Below are positions 7,335 to 14,258 of a stretch of 17,897 bases of DNA, one piece after another. The translations under genes and the position numbers were made by a program. Below the pieces are notes generated by a model. It was not told the DNA's origin, made no database searches, and saw nothing but the letters and a program-made list of their open reading frames with translations. Origin of the DNA: Smithellaceae bacterium (GTDB lineage Bacteria > Desulfobacterota > Syntrophia > Syntrophales > JAQULV01); NCBI GenBank assembly GCA_028718405.1, contig JAQULV010000001.1, forward strand, positions 1-17,897, in the 5' to 3' direction. Position 1 is the first letter of the stretch. Every line of letters starts with the position of its first letter.

Positions 7335-9030
7335 AGCGGATGCCTTTTTGCGGATGATCCGCCGCACGCAACGCGGCAGGCTAAAGGTGTATCTGGGATA
7401 TGCCGCGGGCGTCGGCAAAACCTACCAGATGCTTCAAGAGGCCCGGCGACTTAAAGAGGAAGGTATCGACCTCGTGGTGGGGCTTGTGGAAACCCACGGC
7501 CGCGAAGACACGGCGAGGCTCCTGGAGGGACTGGAGGTCGTTCCCCGCCAGAGACGGAATTACCGCGGCATTGTCGCCGAAGAGATGGACCTGGATGCGG
7601 TGCTCAGGCGAAAACCCCAGGTCGCCATCGTCGACGAGCTCGCCCACACGAACGTACCCGGGAGCAGAAACGACAAACGCTATGAAGACGTCCAGGATCT
7701 TTTGGCGGCCGGCATCCATGTTATCTCCACCCTGAATGTCCAGCATCTGGAGAGCCTTTTCAATACCGTGGAACAAACGACGGGAGTGAAGGTACGCGAG
7801 CGGCTTCCTGACGGCGTTCTGGCCGAGGCCGACCAGATTGTCAACGTTGATATAACACCCGAAGACCTCCACGAGCGTCTGAAGGCAGGCAAGGTCTATC
7901 CGACCGAGCGGATCAACACGGCCCTGGAAAATTTCTTCCGGGCGCCGAATCTGGAGAACTTGAGGGAATTAACACTCCGCGAGATAGCGGCCCAGATCGA
8001 TCTCCGGCGTCATGACCTCACGCCGGAGGATATCGCGGTGGTGCCGGACCAGGTGATGGTGTGTCTCAGCTCCCGCGGGCCGAAAAGTGAGATGCTGCTT
8101 CGGTACGCCTCGCGGATGGCAGGTAAGCTCAACCGCAACTGGTATGCAGTCTATGTACAGACGCCCGCCGAAGAGGCTACCGTCATTGACGCGGGCACGC
8201 AGCGCCTGCTTTCCGGGACGCTGACCCTGGCAAAGGAGCTGGGGGCCATGGTCTTCACTTACAAGGGCGAGGACATCGCCGATACGGTCGCGCGTTTTGC
8301 CAAGGAGTATCGGGTAGGCCATATCGTCATGGGTACGCCGGCGCCGGTCCCCTTCCTGAAGCGTCTGCTGGGGAAAAAGAATGTGATCGAACGGATCCTG
8401 GATAAAACGCGAAATATCACGGTCGTCATGTTGGACACCCGAGAAGAAAAGGGTAACCTTGCTGAGGAGGATTTGGCGGCAGTAGAAGAATCGCAGACGG
8501 CGGGATTTTCCAGCCGCCGCCAGGGAGCGACTTCGGCGACGGGGCATCTGCTGCTCAGCCACCTGGTAAGCGAGGACAGGATCGTCATCTGGAATGAGCC
8601 CACCGACAAGAGGTCTGTCATTGAGAGACTGGTGTCCTCAGCCTGTCGAGGCCAGACCGAAGTTTCAGCCGAGGAGTGTCTGCAGGATATCTTGAAACGG
8701 GAGGAGCAGGGGACGACCTTCTTCAATGAAGGAGTGGCCTTCCCCCACGCCAGGGTGGAGGGACTGACGAAGCCGCTCACCGCCCTAGGCTTGGCCAGAG
8801 AGGGAATCGGCGACATCGGCACGGACCGGCCCATCGGGTACGTCTTTCTGATCCTGGCGCCGGCCTATGATCCACAGATACAGTTGGAGCTCCTTGCCGC
8901 CGGGGCGCGGAGCTTTCAGAACCGTTACCTGCTTAAGGAACTGGACGCCGCGGTAAGCCCCGCCGCTGCCTATGACGCGATCAGACAATGGGAGAACTCG
9001 TCGCTCCGGGCGCCCGCGGGAAAAGCGTAA
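7321..9030 (+). CDS. Kinase-less KdpD: KdpD sensor + Usp + PTS EIIA(Ntr)-like domain
   Basis: This soluble 569-residue protein has three parts. Residues about 20-228 are the KdpD N-terminal sensor domain, with Walker A GYAAGVGKT (26-34) and Walker B-like VAIVDELAHTN (Asp105). Residues about 248-372 are a universal-stress-protein domain, also present in classical KdpD. Residues about 410-560 match a PTS EIIA type-2/EIIA(Ntr) domain: EEQGTTFFNEGVAFPHARVE, with His476 as the expected phosphorylation site. The four membrane helices and the kinase core of normal KdpD are absent. In E. coli the separate protein EIIA(Ntr) (PtsN) binds and stimulates KdpD, so the fusion joins two partners known to interact. 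It probably senses K+ or PTS state for this operon, but its partner is not visible; the upstream KinB-like kinase is the obvious candidate. ATG 7321 is chosen over ATG 7303 because GAGAGG at 7311-7316 precedes it, though the spacing of 4 is short. Confidence 0.9.
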   Translation: MAQDRADAFLRMIRRTQRGRLKVYLGYAAGVGKTYQMLQEARRLKEEGIDLVVGLVETHGREDTARLLEGLEVVPRQRRNYRGIVAEEMDLDAVLRRKPQVAIVDELAHTNVPGSRNDKRYEDVQDLLAAGIHVISTLNVQHLESLFNTVEQTTGVKVRERLPDGVLAEADQIVNVDITPEDLHERLKAGKVYPTERINTALENFFRAPNLENLRELTLREIAAQIDLRRHDLTPEDIAVVPDQVMVCLSSRGPKSEMLLRYASRMAGKLNRNWYAVYVQTPAEEATVIDAGTQRLLSGTLTLAKELGAMVFTYKGEDIADTVARFAKEYRVGHIVMGTPAPVPFLKRLLGKKNVIERILDKTRNITVVMLDTREEKGNLAEEDLAAVEESQTAGFSSRRQGATSATGHLLLSHLVSEDRIVIWNEPTDKRSVIERLVSSACRGQTEVSAEECLQDILKREEQGTTFFNEGVAFPHARVEGLTKPLTALGLAREGIGDIGTDRPIGYVFLILAPAYDPQIQLELLAAGARSFQNRYLLKELDAAVSPAAAYDAIRQWENSSLRAPAGKA

Positions 9031-9131
9031 GCTGGCGCGGTCGCTGCATCTTCTGAATTCATCCTCATCCCCCCCTCGCCAAGATTTATGGTCTTCCCTG
9101 TTAGGGTCGGCGCTCGACTGCGGGCGGACAG

Positions 9132-9161
9132 TTGAGGGGAGCAAGAAATTACGCTGATAAT
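9132..9161 (+). promoter_or_regulatory. Possible sigma-70 promoter for the DUF2889 gene
   Basis: TTGAGG (9132-9137) and GATAAT (9156-9161) are 18 bases apart, with a T before the -10 element. The site lies about 65 bases before the ATG at 9227, in the gap after the kdp operon. A TATAAG at 9175-9180 has no matching -35. This is a consensus match only. Confidence 0.35.
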
Positions 9162-9226
9162 TTATCCGCTATGGTATAAGGACGATCTGATCCGATCTAC
9201 CATAACGATTACAGGAGAAAGAGAAG

Positions 9227-9781
9227 ATGATGTCCCCTTGGCTGGCGAAAGGAAAGAGGGTCCACTGCAGAAACATTGAGGTCAGCACCTTCGAGTGCGA
9301 CGATCAGCGGATCGTCGTCGAGGGTTTCCTGCGGGAAGAGCGTTTCCAGAACTCGTACCTGATTACGGGAGACGTGAAGCCCCCCGGCGTCTTTCATCAC
9401 ATGATCGTGCGTCTGCTCGTCAATCACCACACCCTGGTCATCGAAGACGTGGCCGTGGAGATGCCCACTGTGCCGCGCGATGAGTGCCTGGAGACGGTGA
9501 CAAGTCTCGAACAGATCAAGGGCCTGAGCATCACTAAAGGCTTTACCGCCAAGGTCAAACAGATTGCCGGCGGCAACAAGGGCTGCTCGCATCTGGTGGA
9601 GCTGCTTTTGGCCATGGCGCCCGCCGCTATCCAGGGCTTCGCGTCCTTCCGCTCCCGCAAGCCCCAGGGGTTCGATCGCTCGCAGGCTGGCCTGGTGATC
9701 GCCTTCCTCGTCGATACGTGCCGTCCCTGGCGCAAGGGCGGTCCCCTGGCCGAGAAACATCAAGAGCTGCTATCCAAATAG
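9227..9781 (+). CDS. DUF2889-family protein of unknown function
   Basis: This 184-residue soluble protein resembles the DUF2889 family. Visible features are a conserved acidic/proline block VEMPTVPRDEC near residues 84-94, the GLSITKGFTAKVKQIAGGNKGC stretch, and HLVELLLAMAPAAIQGF. The conserved GC-x-HL-x-EL and MAPAAIQG strings are what I recognise; the function of the family is not known to me. It has no signal peptide or membrane segment. AGGAGAAAGAG at 9213-9223 is a good ribosome site for ATG 9227; a second ATG at 9230 is equally possible. Conserved Cys, His and Asp/Glu residues could bind metal, but this is only a possibility. The DUF4404-like gene follows after 71 bases and has its own promoter. 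Confidence 0.75.
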   Translation: MMSPWLAKGKRVHCRNIEVSTFECDDQRIVVEGFLREERFQNSYLITGDVKPPGVFHHMIVRLLVNHHTLVIEDVAVEMPTVPRDECLETVTSLEQIKGLSITKGFTAKVKQIAGGNKGCSHLVELLLAMAPAAIQGFASFRSRKPQGFDRSQAGLVIAFLVDTCRPWRKGGPLAEKHQELLSK

Positions 9782-9798
9782 TTGATAACGTCTGCGGC

Positions 9799-9827
9799 TT
9801 GACAGGTCCGGCGATATTGTCTATCCT
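9799..9827 (+). promoter_or_regulatory. Sigma-70 promoter for the DUF4404-like gene
   Basis: A perfect -35 TTGACA (9799-9804) is followed after 17 bases by TATCCT (9822-9827). A start near 9834 would leave a short leader containing AGGAG (9842-9846) before ATG 9853. The element would lie inside the coding sequence if the upstream in-frame ATG 9718 were used, which supports the later start. Confidence 0.55.
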
Positions 9828-9852
9828 TATTTGCATAGAACAGGAGCGCGTG

Positions 9853-10185
9853 ATGATCAAGGATACCCTGGAGAAGATTGACAAGCGGCTCAGCGACACG
9901 AAGGCCGTCGGCGAGGAAAACAGGCGCGAGCTTCAGGAACTCATGGCCGAGTTGAAGACGGAGATTTCAACTCTCTGTGAGACCGACCGCGAACAGGCCG
10001 AAAGCATCACTAGCTTTGCCGACCTGTCAACGCGTGAGGCGATGCGGCGTCAAAAGGACCCGGAACTCGTGAAACTGTCTCTGTTGGGGTTTGTATCTTC
10101 CGTCCGCGAGCTGGAATCGACACACCCTAATCTCGTCCAGACGGTGAACACCATCTGTTCCATGCTCGCCAATCTCGGGATATAA
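9853..10185 (+). CDS. DUF4404-like small coiled-coil protein
   Basis: This 110-residue protein begins MIKDTLEKIDKRLSDTKAVG. It is strongly helical and charged in its first 60 residues (EENRRELQELMAELKTEISTL), consistent with a coiled coil. A second conserved block, AESITSFADLSTREAMRRQ, is followed by an ELVKLSLLGFVSSVRELESTHPNLVQTVNTI tail. The pattern fits DUF4404, whose function is unknown. The frame opens at 9718, but that start overlaps the previous gene and lies upstream of a TTGACA-17-TATCCT promoter. ATG 9853 has AGGAG six bases upstream and gives a normal family length. No membrane segment is present. Scaffolding or oligomerisation is a guess from shape only. Confidence 0.7.
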   Translation: MIKDTLEKIDKRLSDTKAVGEENRRELQELMAELKTEISTLCETDREQAESITSFADLSTREAMRRQKDPELVKLSLLGFVSSVRELESTHPNLVQTVNTICSMLANLGI

Positions 10186-10244
10186 CCAAAGCCTTCCCAC
10201 GCTGCCCGAGCATAGGAAATCCCGCTTGAGTAGCGATCTTTCTT

Positions 10245-10266
10245 TCCCACGTACTTCCTCGTGGGA
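10245..10266. repeat. Inverted repeat TCCCACG/CGTGGGA before the phosphoesterase gene
   Basis: A 7-8-7 inverted repeat, TCCCACG at 10245-10251 and CGTGGGA at 10260-10266, lies between the DUF4404-like gene and the phosphoesterase gene, 24 bases before ATG 10291. No T-tract follows on the + strand. It could be an mRNA hairpin or a protein site; no role can be assigned. Confidence 0.4.
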
Positions 10267-10290
10267 CTATTGCGCTGCAGAGAGGAACAG

Positions 10291-11991
10291 ATGAAACTCA
10301 TCTACATAACCGACGTCCATGGCGCCTTCGAACAGGTGAGATCCCTCCTCTATGAGACGCTCGCCGACGTTTACATCATTGCGGGAGACCTCATCGATAT
10401 CCCTTTCTACACCATGAATACCGCCATCAACTATCATGAGCTTCAGGTCTTCTTTCACGGCCTGCGCCGGAGGATGGACAGAACCGACGTCTTCATCGAG
10501 GATTTCGTCGACAAACTCCTCGACATGCCCGAGGTTGAAGAGGATATCCTGGAGAAGGGCGCCAAGTATCAACAGTACACGATCCGGGCTAGGCGCGTTC
10601 TGCAGCAGAAGTACAAGTTCCTGGAAAATATGATGTCGCTCAAGCAGAATTCAAAGGTTTTATGTCTGCCCGGGAACTACGATATGGACCTCAAATACAC
10701 CTCCCTCCACGAGCGCGACCTCCACCTTCACTCTTACGAGGTCGAGGGTTTGAAGATCGCCGGTTACGGCGGCGCCGATACCTGGACGCCCGGCATCCCC
10801 GAGCGTTACGTGGTCAGGTATCGAGCCGGCAAAGGCGTCCCCGACCATCAAAACGAGTTGTACCGCTTCTTCTCTTCCGTCAGGCCCGACATCATCTGCG
10901 CGCACCAGCCGCCCCACGGTATCCACGACCACGTCACGGCCATGGGTCCTTCGGGTTCGCCGGCACTACGCGCCTACTGCGACGATCATCAGGTGCTCAT
11001 GTGTCTGTCCGGCCATATCCACGACGAGTGGGGCGTCGTTGAAAAGGAAGGGACAGTCTTCCTTAATCCCTCCAATTTCGGAGACGTCACCCAGGTTGAC
11101 GGTACCGTGGCCGAGGGAGGACACTTCTACTCCGTGGAGATTACGGCGGGCCGGGTAGAAGATATCTTCTTCCAGAAACTTGTCGACGGCCGCGTTTACG
11201 ACATTGCCGACTACCACAGGAGAAATGGGGGCTGGGAGGAGGAGATCATCGATAAGGAAAGATACAGCGCGCTACAGCGCCGGGAGAATTACGACGCGAA
11301 GACCGTGAAGTCTTCCCATATCCCGGAGTTTGTCCTCTACAATGAGATCAAACAGTTCTTCCGGATGTTCCAGACCAACGAGGCGGAGGAGCGCATCGAC
11401 CGCCTGGAGAAGGCGTCCCGCCTCATAGAAGAAGGGGGACGCGATAATTTCGCCATGGACGTCGTGGGCTCCGTCAATGTGGGGCTTTCCGAATCGGGCT
11501 CCGATATAGACTTCGTTCTGTATCTGCGCTGCGGATCGGAGGAGTCCGACACTTGCGTCAGCGGTGATTACTGCCGCTGTCCCCGCTATGGAGAAGTGAA
11601 AGAGATGTTGCAGGACATCCTGGGCGAGCAACTGAAGTTCGATATCGTCGATTGCATCAACCTGGATACCGTCGAGCGCAGCATCCGCGAGAAGAACTAC
11701 GAGTGCGAAGCGACGCAGCGCTTCGTCGCCTACCGGACGATCTGCCGTCCCGTCAATTACCGTGTCATCTCTCCGCTCGAGGACCTCCTAAATGCCGACC
11801 AGGAATTCCGCAAGGAGATGGAAGGGAGCATCCGCGCCTATGTGAAGATGTTCGTGACCACGGCTCAGCACGTTCGCTCCTTCAGCAAGTATGAAGAGAG
11901 GCTCCGGTCCATCGGCATCAAGATCCCCGAGGCAATCAAGATGAAGATCCGCCGTTATCTCCAGGAAATGGACGAAGAGACGAAGGGATAG
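10291..11991 (+). CDS. Metallophosphoesterase-nucleotidyltransferase fusion protein
   Basis: This 566-residue soluble protein has two enzyme-like halves. Residues 1 to about 300 are a calcineurin-type metallophosphoesterase: TDVHG (Asp8, His10), IIAGDLID, LPGNYD (the GNH[D/E] block with Tyr in place of His), CAHQPPHG and SGHIHDE. Residues about 370-566 contain the pol-beta/MNT-type nucleotidyltransferase signature GSVNVGLSESGSDIDFVLY, with Gly393-Ser394, Asp405 and Asp407, and a plausible third acidic strand KFDIVD (Asp451/Asp454). Between the second and third acidic positions lies a cysteine cluster, Cys414, Cys422, Cys428 and Cys430, that could hold zinc. The pairing suggests removal and addition of groups on the same nucleic-acid or nucleotide substrate, but the substrate is unknown. 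ATG 10291 is preceded by AGAGAGGAACAG; an earlier in-frame ATG at 10261 has no ribosome site. The gene converges with hgcB, with only 10 bases between stops. Confidence 0.85.
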   Translation: MKLIYITDVHGAFEQVRSLLYETLADVYIIAGDLIDIPFYTMNTAINYHELQVFFHGLRRRMDRTDVFIEDFVDKLLDMPEVEEDILEKGAKYQQYTIRARRVLQQKYKFLENMMSLKQNSKVLCLPGNYDMDLKYTSLHERDLHLHSYEVEGLKIAGYGGADTWTPGIPERYVVRYRAGKGVPDHQNELYRFFSSVRPDIICAHQPPHGIHDHVTAMGPSGSPALRAYCDDHQVLMCLSGHIHDEWGVVEKEGTVFLNPSNFGDVTQVDGTVAEGGHFYSVEITAGRVEDIFFQKLVDGRVYDIADYHRRNGGWEEEIIDKERYSALQRRENYDAKTVKSSHIPEFVLYNEIKQFFRMFQTNEAEERIDRLEKASRLIEEGGRDNFAMDVVGSVNVGLSESGSDIDFVLYLRCGSEESDTCVSGDYCRCPRYGEVKEMLQDILGEQLKFDIVDCINLDTVERSIREKNYECEATQRFVAYRTICRPVNYRVISPLEDLLNADQEFRKEMEGSIRAYVKMFVTTAQHVRSFSKYEERLRSIGIKIPEAIKMKIRRYLQEMDEETKG

Positions 11992-12001
11992 GTCTGTCGT
12001 T

Positions 12002-12319
12002 TCAGCAGCAGGAACTCCCCGTGCCGCCGCAGGATGGTTCCACCTGACATTCGCAATCGCCGCCTGTCCTTCCCAGCAGGGAGTTGATCACGGCCGCCGC
12101 GCAGCCCACGCCGGCGTTGACCGACAGAGCACCGGCGGGACAATTCCTCATACAGGCACCGCATTCCATGCAGGCGTCGCGCGCGACGATGGCGGCACGT
12201 TTTTCTCTCATCTCCAGAACGCCGTGCGGGCAGACCTCCAGGCACGTTCCGCAGCCTGTGCAGAGACCCTCATTGAGACCAAGCGTTACGACATCCTTCA
12301 GATAGGTGAACCTTTCCAT
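12002..12319 (-). CDS. hgcB: HgcB, ferredoxin-like partner of the mercury methylator
   Basis: This 105-residue protein carries two [4Fe-4S] motifs, CTGCGTCLEVCP (Cys20, 23, 26, 30) and CMECGACMRNCP (Cys50, 53, 56, 60), then Cys73 and a cysteine-rich tail ending Cys104-Cys105. In characterised HgcB proteins the clusters pass electrons to the HgcA corrinoid, and the terminal Cys pair and the cysteine after the second cluster are important for mercury methylation. The reading frame could start at TTG 12325, but ATG 12319 sits six bases after AGGAG, which overlaps the hgcA stop codon. hgcB is therefore probably translated by coupling to hgcA. Three extra cysteines (89, 91, 97) lie in the tail, in ECQVEPSC and the residue before it. 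Position directly after hgcA makes the assignment firm. Confidence 0.95.
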   Translation of the reverse strand: MERFTYLKDVVTLGLNEGLCTGCGTCLEVCPHGVLEMREKRAAIVARDACMECGACMRNCPAGALSVNAGVGCAAAVINSLLGRTGGDCECQVEPSCGGTGSSCC

Positions 12320-12328
12320 ATTCAACTC

Positions 12329-13486
12329 CTAAGCGATAAGCCTGGACAGGACCCAGGTCATGAAGCCCGACGCCCCGGCGGCGACCTGCAACGGCAGGGC
12401 GAAGCGCATCTCCCGGCGCACGCCGGAGAGAGAGGTGTAGGTCGAACATCCCGTAAAATTCATGGCCAGGTACGCGGCCAACGCCGGGATGATCAGCAGC
12501 CAGGCGATTACTTCTGTTCGACCCGCCCAGTTCGAGAGGTTCGGTCCCCATAGATAGAGGACCAAAAGGGCCATGGCGGTACCGATCGACGCCCCTTTCC
12601 AGGAGAAGGCGCGGCCGGGAAGATAGGGGAGAAGCAGGGGAACCAGGACGGTGCCCGCCAGTACCGCCGCCAGCAGAGATAGGGCGGCAAAGCCTCCATA
12701 GGTAATGGCGTTTTCGAAAAAGCCTTTCGGTCCGCCGACGCCGCCGATGACAATGGCGACCGGCAGAACGGGGAGCAGTTTCTTGGTGGCGGCGACGAGC
12801 TCGATGGGGATGAGGACCGTTCTCTCTTTCAGAGTGAAGGTCTTTCGCCGCATCCTCTCCGTGGCCCTCAAGCCGGTGTCAAGGTAGGCGGGGATGTCCC
12901 GCGCCTCGATGGGGCCGAAGTGGCACTTGAAGCCGGTGAGTTTCCGGACGAGGTGAGCGGCAACGCCGGGGCCTGCCAGTTGGGGGAGGATCAGATCTCT
13001 GTGGCTGACAATCTCGGCCAGGCGGCTGGTGCCGATCCGGCGCGCGAGCTCTTCCGTTCCAAAGGTTCCCTTACCGGCGGCGCACCAGACGTTGATGCCT
13101 TTTGTGTCCAGAACCATGATCCACGCATCTTTTCCGGCCAGGGCGCCGCGCAGGATGTCGAAGCTCATCTTGTAGTTGGCGCTCACGAAGACAGGAGATT
13201 TGTCATCGGGATGTCCCAGGGCGTAAAGGCCCGGGTCGACCGCATAGTTCATGCGGCCCACGCCCCAGCGGGCCTTGATCGATCCCCAGTGGTCGCGCGG
13301 GGTGAGGATGCCCGTGACGCCGGGGACGACTCCGACGGCCGTCGATACCGATCCCGTTACAAAAGATTGCTCGAGCCGCGGCGGCACCGTAGGTTCTTCC
13401 GCCGCCTCACACCCGCAGGATGTCTGCCCGGCCAACGGGAGTTGAACCAGCGTGGCCGGGTCCGGTTTATTTTCACAGCAATTCAT
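12329..13486 (-). CDS. hgcA: HgcA, corrinoid protein that methylates mercury
   Basis: HgcA transfers a methyl group from a corrinoid cofactor to Hg(II), forming methylmercury. The diagnostic cap-helix motif NVWCAAGK is complete at residues 132-139, with Cys135 as the expected lower cobalt ligand. The corrinoid-binding domain spans about residues 45-225, including GVTGILTPRDHWGSIKARWG. It is followed by about five membrane segments between 235 and 385. The protein is 385 residues, against 338 in the well-studied Desulfovibrio ND132 protein whose cysteine is Cys93, so the N-terminus is about 40 residues longer. That extension contains CC and CGC groups. The frame opens at 13633, but ATG 13486 has a strong GGAAGGAGCGGAG site and lies just after the MarR gene. 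It forms an operon with the MarR gene (17-base gap) and hgcB (9-base gap). Confidence 0.97.
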   Translation of the reverse strand: MNCCENKPDPATLVQLPLAGQTSCGCEAAEEPTVPPRLEQSFVTGSVSTAVGVVPGVTGILTPRDHWGSIKARWGVGRMNYAVDPGLYALGHPDDKSPVFVSANYKMSFDILRGALAGKDAWIMVLDTKGINVWCAAGKGTFGTEELARRIGTSRLAEIVSHRDLILPQLAGPGVAAHLVRKLTGFKCHFGPIEARDIPAYLDTGLRATERMRRKTFTLKERTVLIPIELVAATKKLLPVLPVAIVIGGVGGPKGFFENAITYGGFAALSLLAAVLAGTVLVPLLLPYLPGRAFSWKGASIGTAMALLVLYLWGPNLSNWAGRTEVIAWLLIIPALAAYLAMNFTGCSTYTSLSGVRREMRFALPLQVAAGASGFMTWVLSRLIA

Positions 13487-13503
13487 TGCTCCGCTCCTTC
13501 CGT

Positions 13504-13962
13504 TTACCGGCAGCAACTGCCGCCCGGGTTCTTCATTAAGGCCTGCGAGAAGGTTCTGACGGCCTCCAGCGTTTCCTTTCTCTTCTCCGCAGGGATGTTT
13601 GCCATGACGCCGCGGAAGAAATCGGTGACGCAACGCCAGACCGCACGGTGGGTTTCCGCTCCCGCGGCGGTGAGGACCAACTTCACAGCGCGGGAATCAT
13701 GGTCCGCAGCAACACGGTCAACCAACCCCCGCGAGAGCAGCGGCCCGACCAGGCGCGTCGTGGTGCTCTTCTGCACGGCCAGAAGTTCGTGAAGCTTAGC
13801 CATCGGCAGCTCCTTCTTTCTGGCCACCGCATCGAGGATGATGAACTGATGGAAGGTGACGCCTTCACAGAAGGCCCCGTCCTGACGGCAGCAGCGCAGC
13901 CCCTGGGAGAGACCGACCAGGATCTCCATGATGTTATCGAATTCGGTTTTCTTTCCGGTCAT
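13504..13962 (-). CDS. Cysteine-rich MarR-family regulator at the head of the hgcAB operon
   Basis: This 152-residue winged-helix protein has the MarR layout: an N-terminal dimer helix, a recognition region (AKLHELLAVQKSTTTRLVGPLLSRGLV), a wing DHDSRAVKLVLTAAG, and C-terminal dimer helices. Cysteines are unusually many: Cys24-Cys25 and Cys32 in LRCCRQDGAFCEGVTFHQF, one near residue 112 (WRCV), and a terminal Cys150-Cys151. Such groups could sense a metal, arsenic or redox signal; this is inference. ATG 13962 lies at the edge of a perfect palindrome; an upstream TTG at 13977 is less likely. No ribosome site precedes the ATG, and the predicted start of transcription falls on it, so the mRNA may be leaderless. 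The gene precedes hgcA by 17 bases and is the likely regulator of the operon. Confidence 0.9.
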   Translation of the reverse strand: MTGKKTEFDNIMEILVGLSQGLRCCRQDGAFCEGVTFHQFIILDAVARKKELPMAKLHELLAVQKSTTTRLVGPLLSRGLVDRVAADHDSRAVKLVLTAAGAETHRAVWRCVTDFFRGVMANIPAEKRKETLEAVRTFSQALMKNPGGSCCR

Positions 13963-13980
13963 GGTTGTATAATACAACCA
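13962..13980. promoter_or_regulatory. Perfect 19-bp palindrome, probable MarR operator
   Basis: TGGTTGTATAATACAACCA is a perfect 9-1-9 inverted repeat. It overlaps the first base of the MarR start codon and covers the predicted -10 element, so a bound MarR dimer would block transcription of marR-hgcAB. The AT-rich core TTGTATAATACAA resembles operators of the MarR/OhrR type. Binding is inferred from symmetry and position. Confidence 0.75.
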
Positions 13981-13996
13981 ATTTTTAGAAAGGCAA
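13969..13996 (-). promoter_or_regulatory. Predicted promoter of the marR-hgcA-hgcB operon
   Basis: On the - strand, TTGCCT (13996-13991) and TATTAT (13974-13969) are 16 bases apart. The -10 lies inside the 19-bp palindrome. A start of transcription about seven bases downstream falls on the A of ATG 13962, predicting a leaderless mRNA. The -35 match is moderate. Confidence 0.5.
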
Positions 13997-14258
13997 GAAT
14001 TATTTTCTTTGCCTCTTTTTTTGTTTCATTCCCCTATAAGGAACATCCATAGCTGACTTAGAAATGTGGGTGTCAGCCTATCACGACGCGACGGTAATAC
14101 ATTTTAAGAGGACGAATCAGCCTTTGCCCGATTGCGGGTGGCCCGCATGTTTTCTATCTTGAAAGCGAACATCAATGCTTCCGGGAAGATCATACCGGGT
14201 CTTCAAGTAGGCGCCGGATTCGACGATCAAGCAATGTGACGGAAAGGAGGTGACAGAT

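Noticed and set aside
12323..12325. TTG as the hgcB start codon
   Set aside because: It directly abuts the AGGAG site with no spacing, while ATG 12319 is six bases away from it.
12329..13633. 434-residue HgcA starting at 13633
   Set aside because: The first 49 codons overlap the MarR gene in another frame and have no ribosome site; ATG 13486 has a strong one.
12920..13792. 290-codon open frame on the + strand opposite hgcA and marR
   Set aside because: It runs across two well-supported genes on the other strand, has no ribosome site and no recognisable domain.
14133..14147. TGCGGG-TGG-CCCGCA inverted repeat as a terminator
   Set aside because: It has a three-base loop and a 6-bp stem, and lies between divergent genes where no upstream gene on either strand ends.
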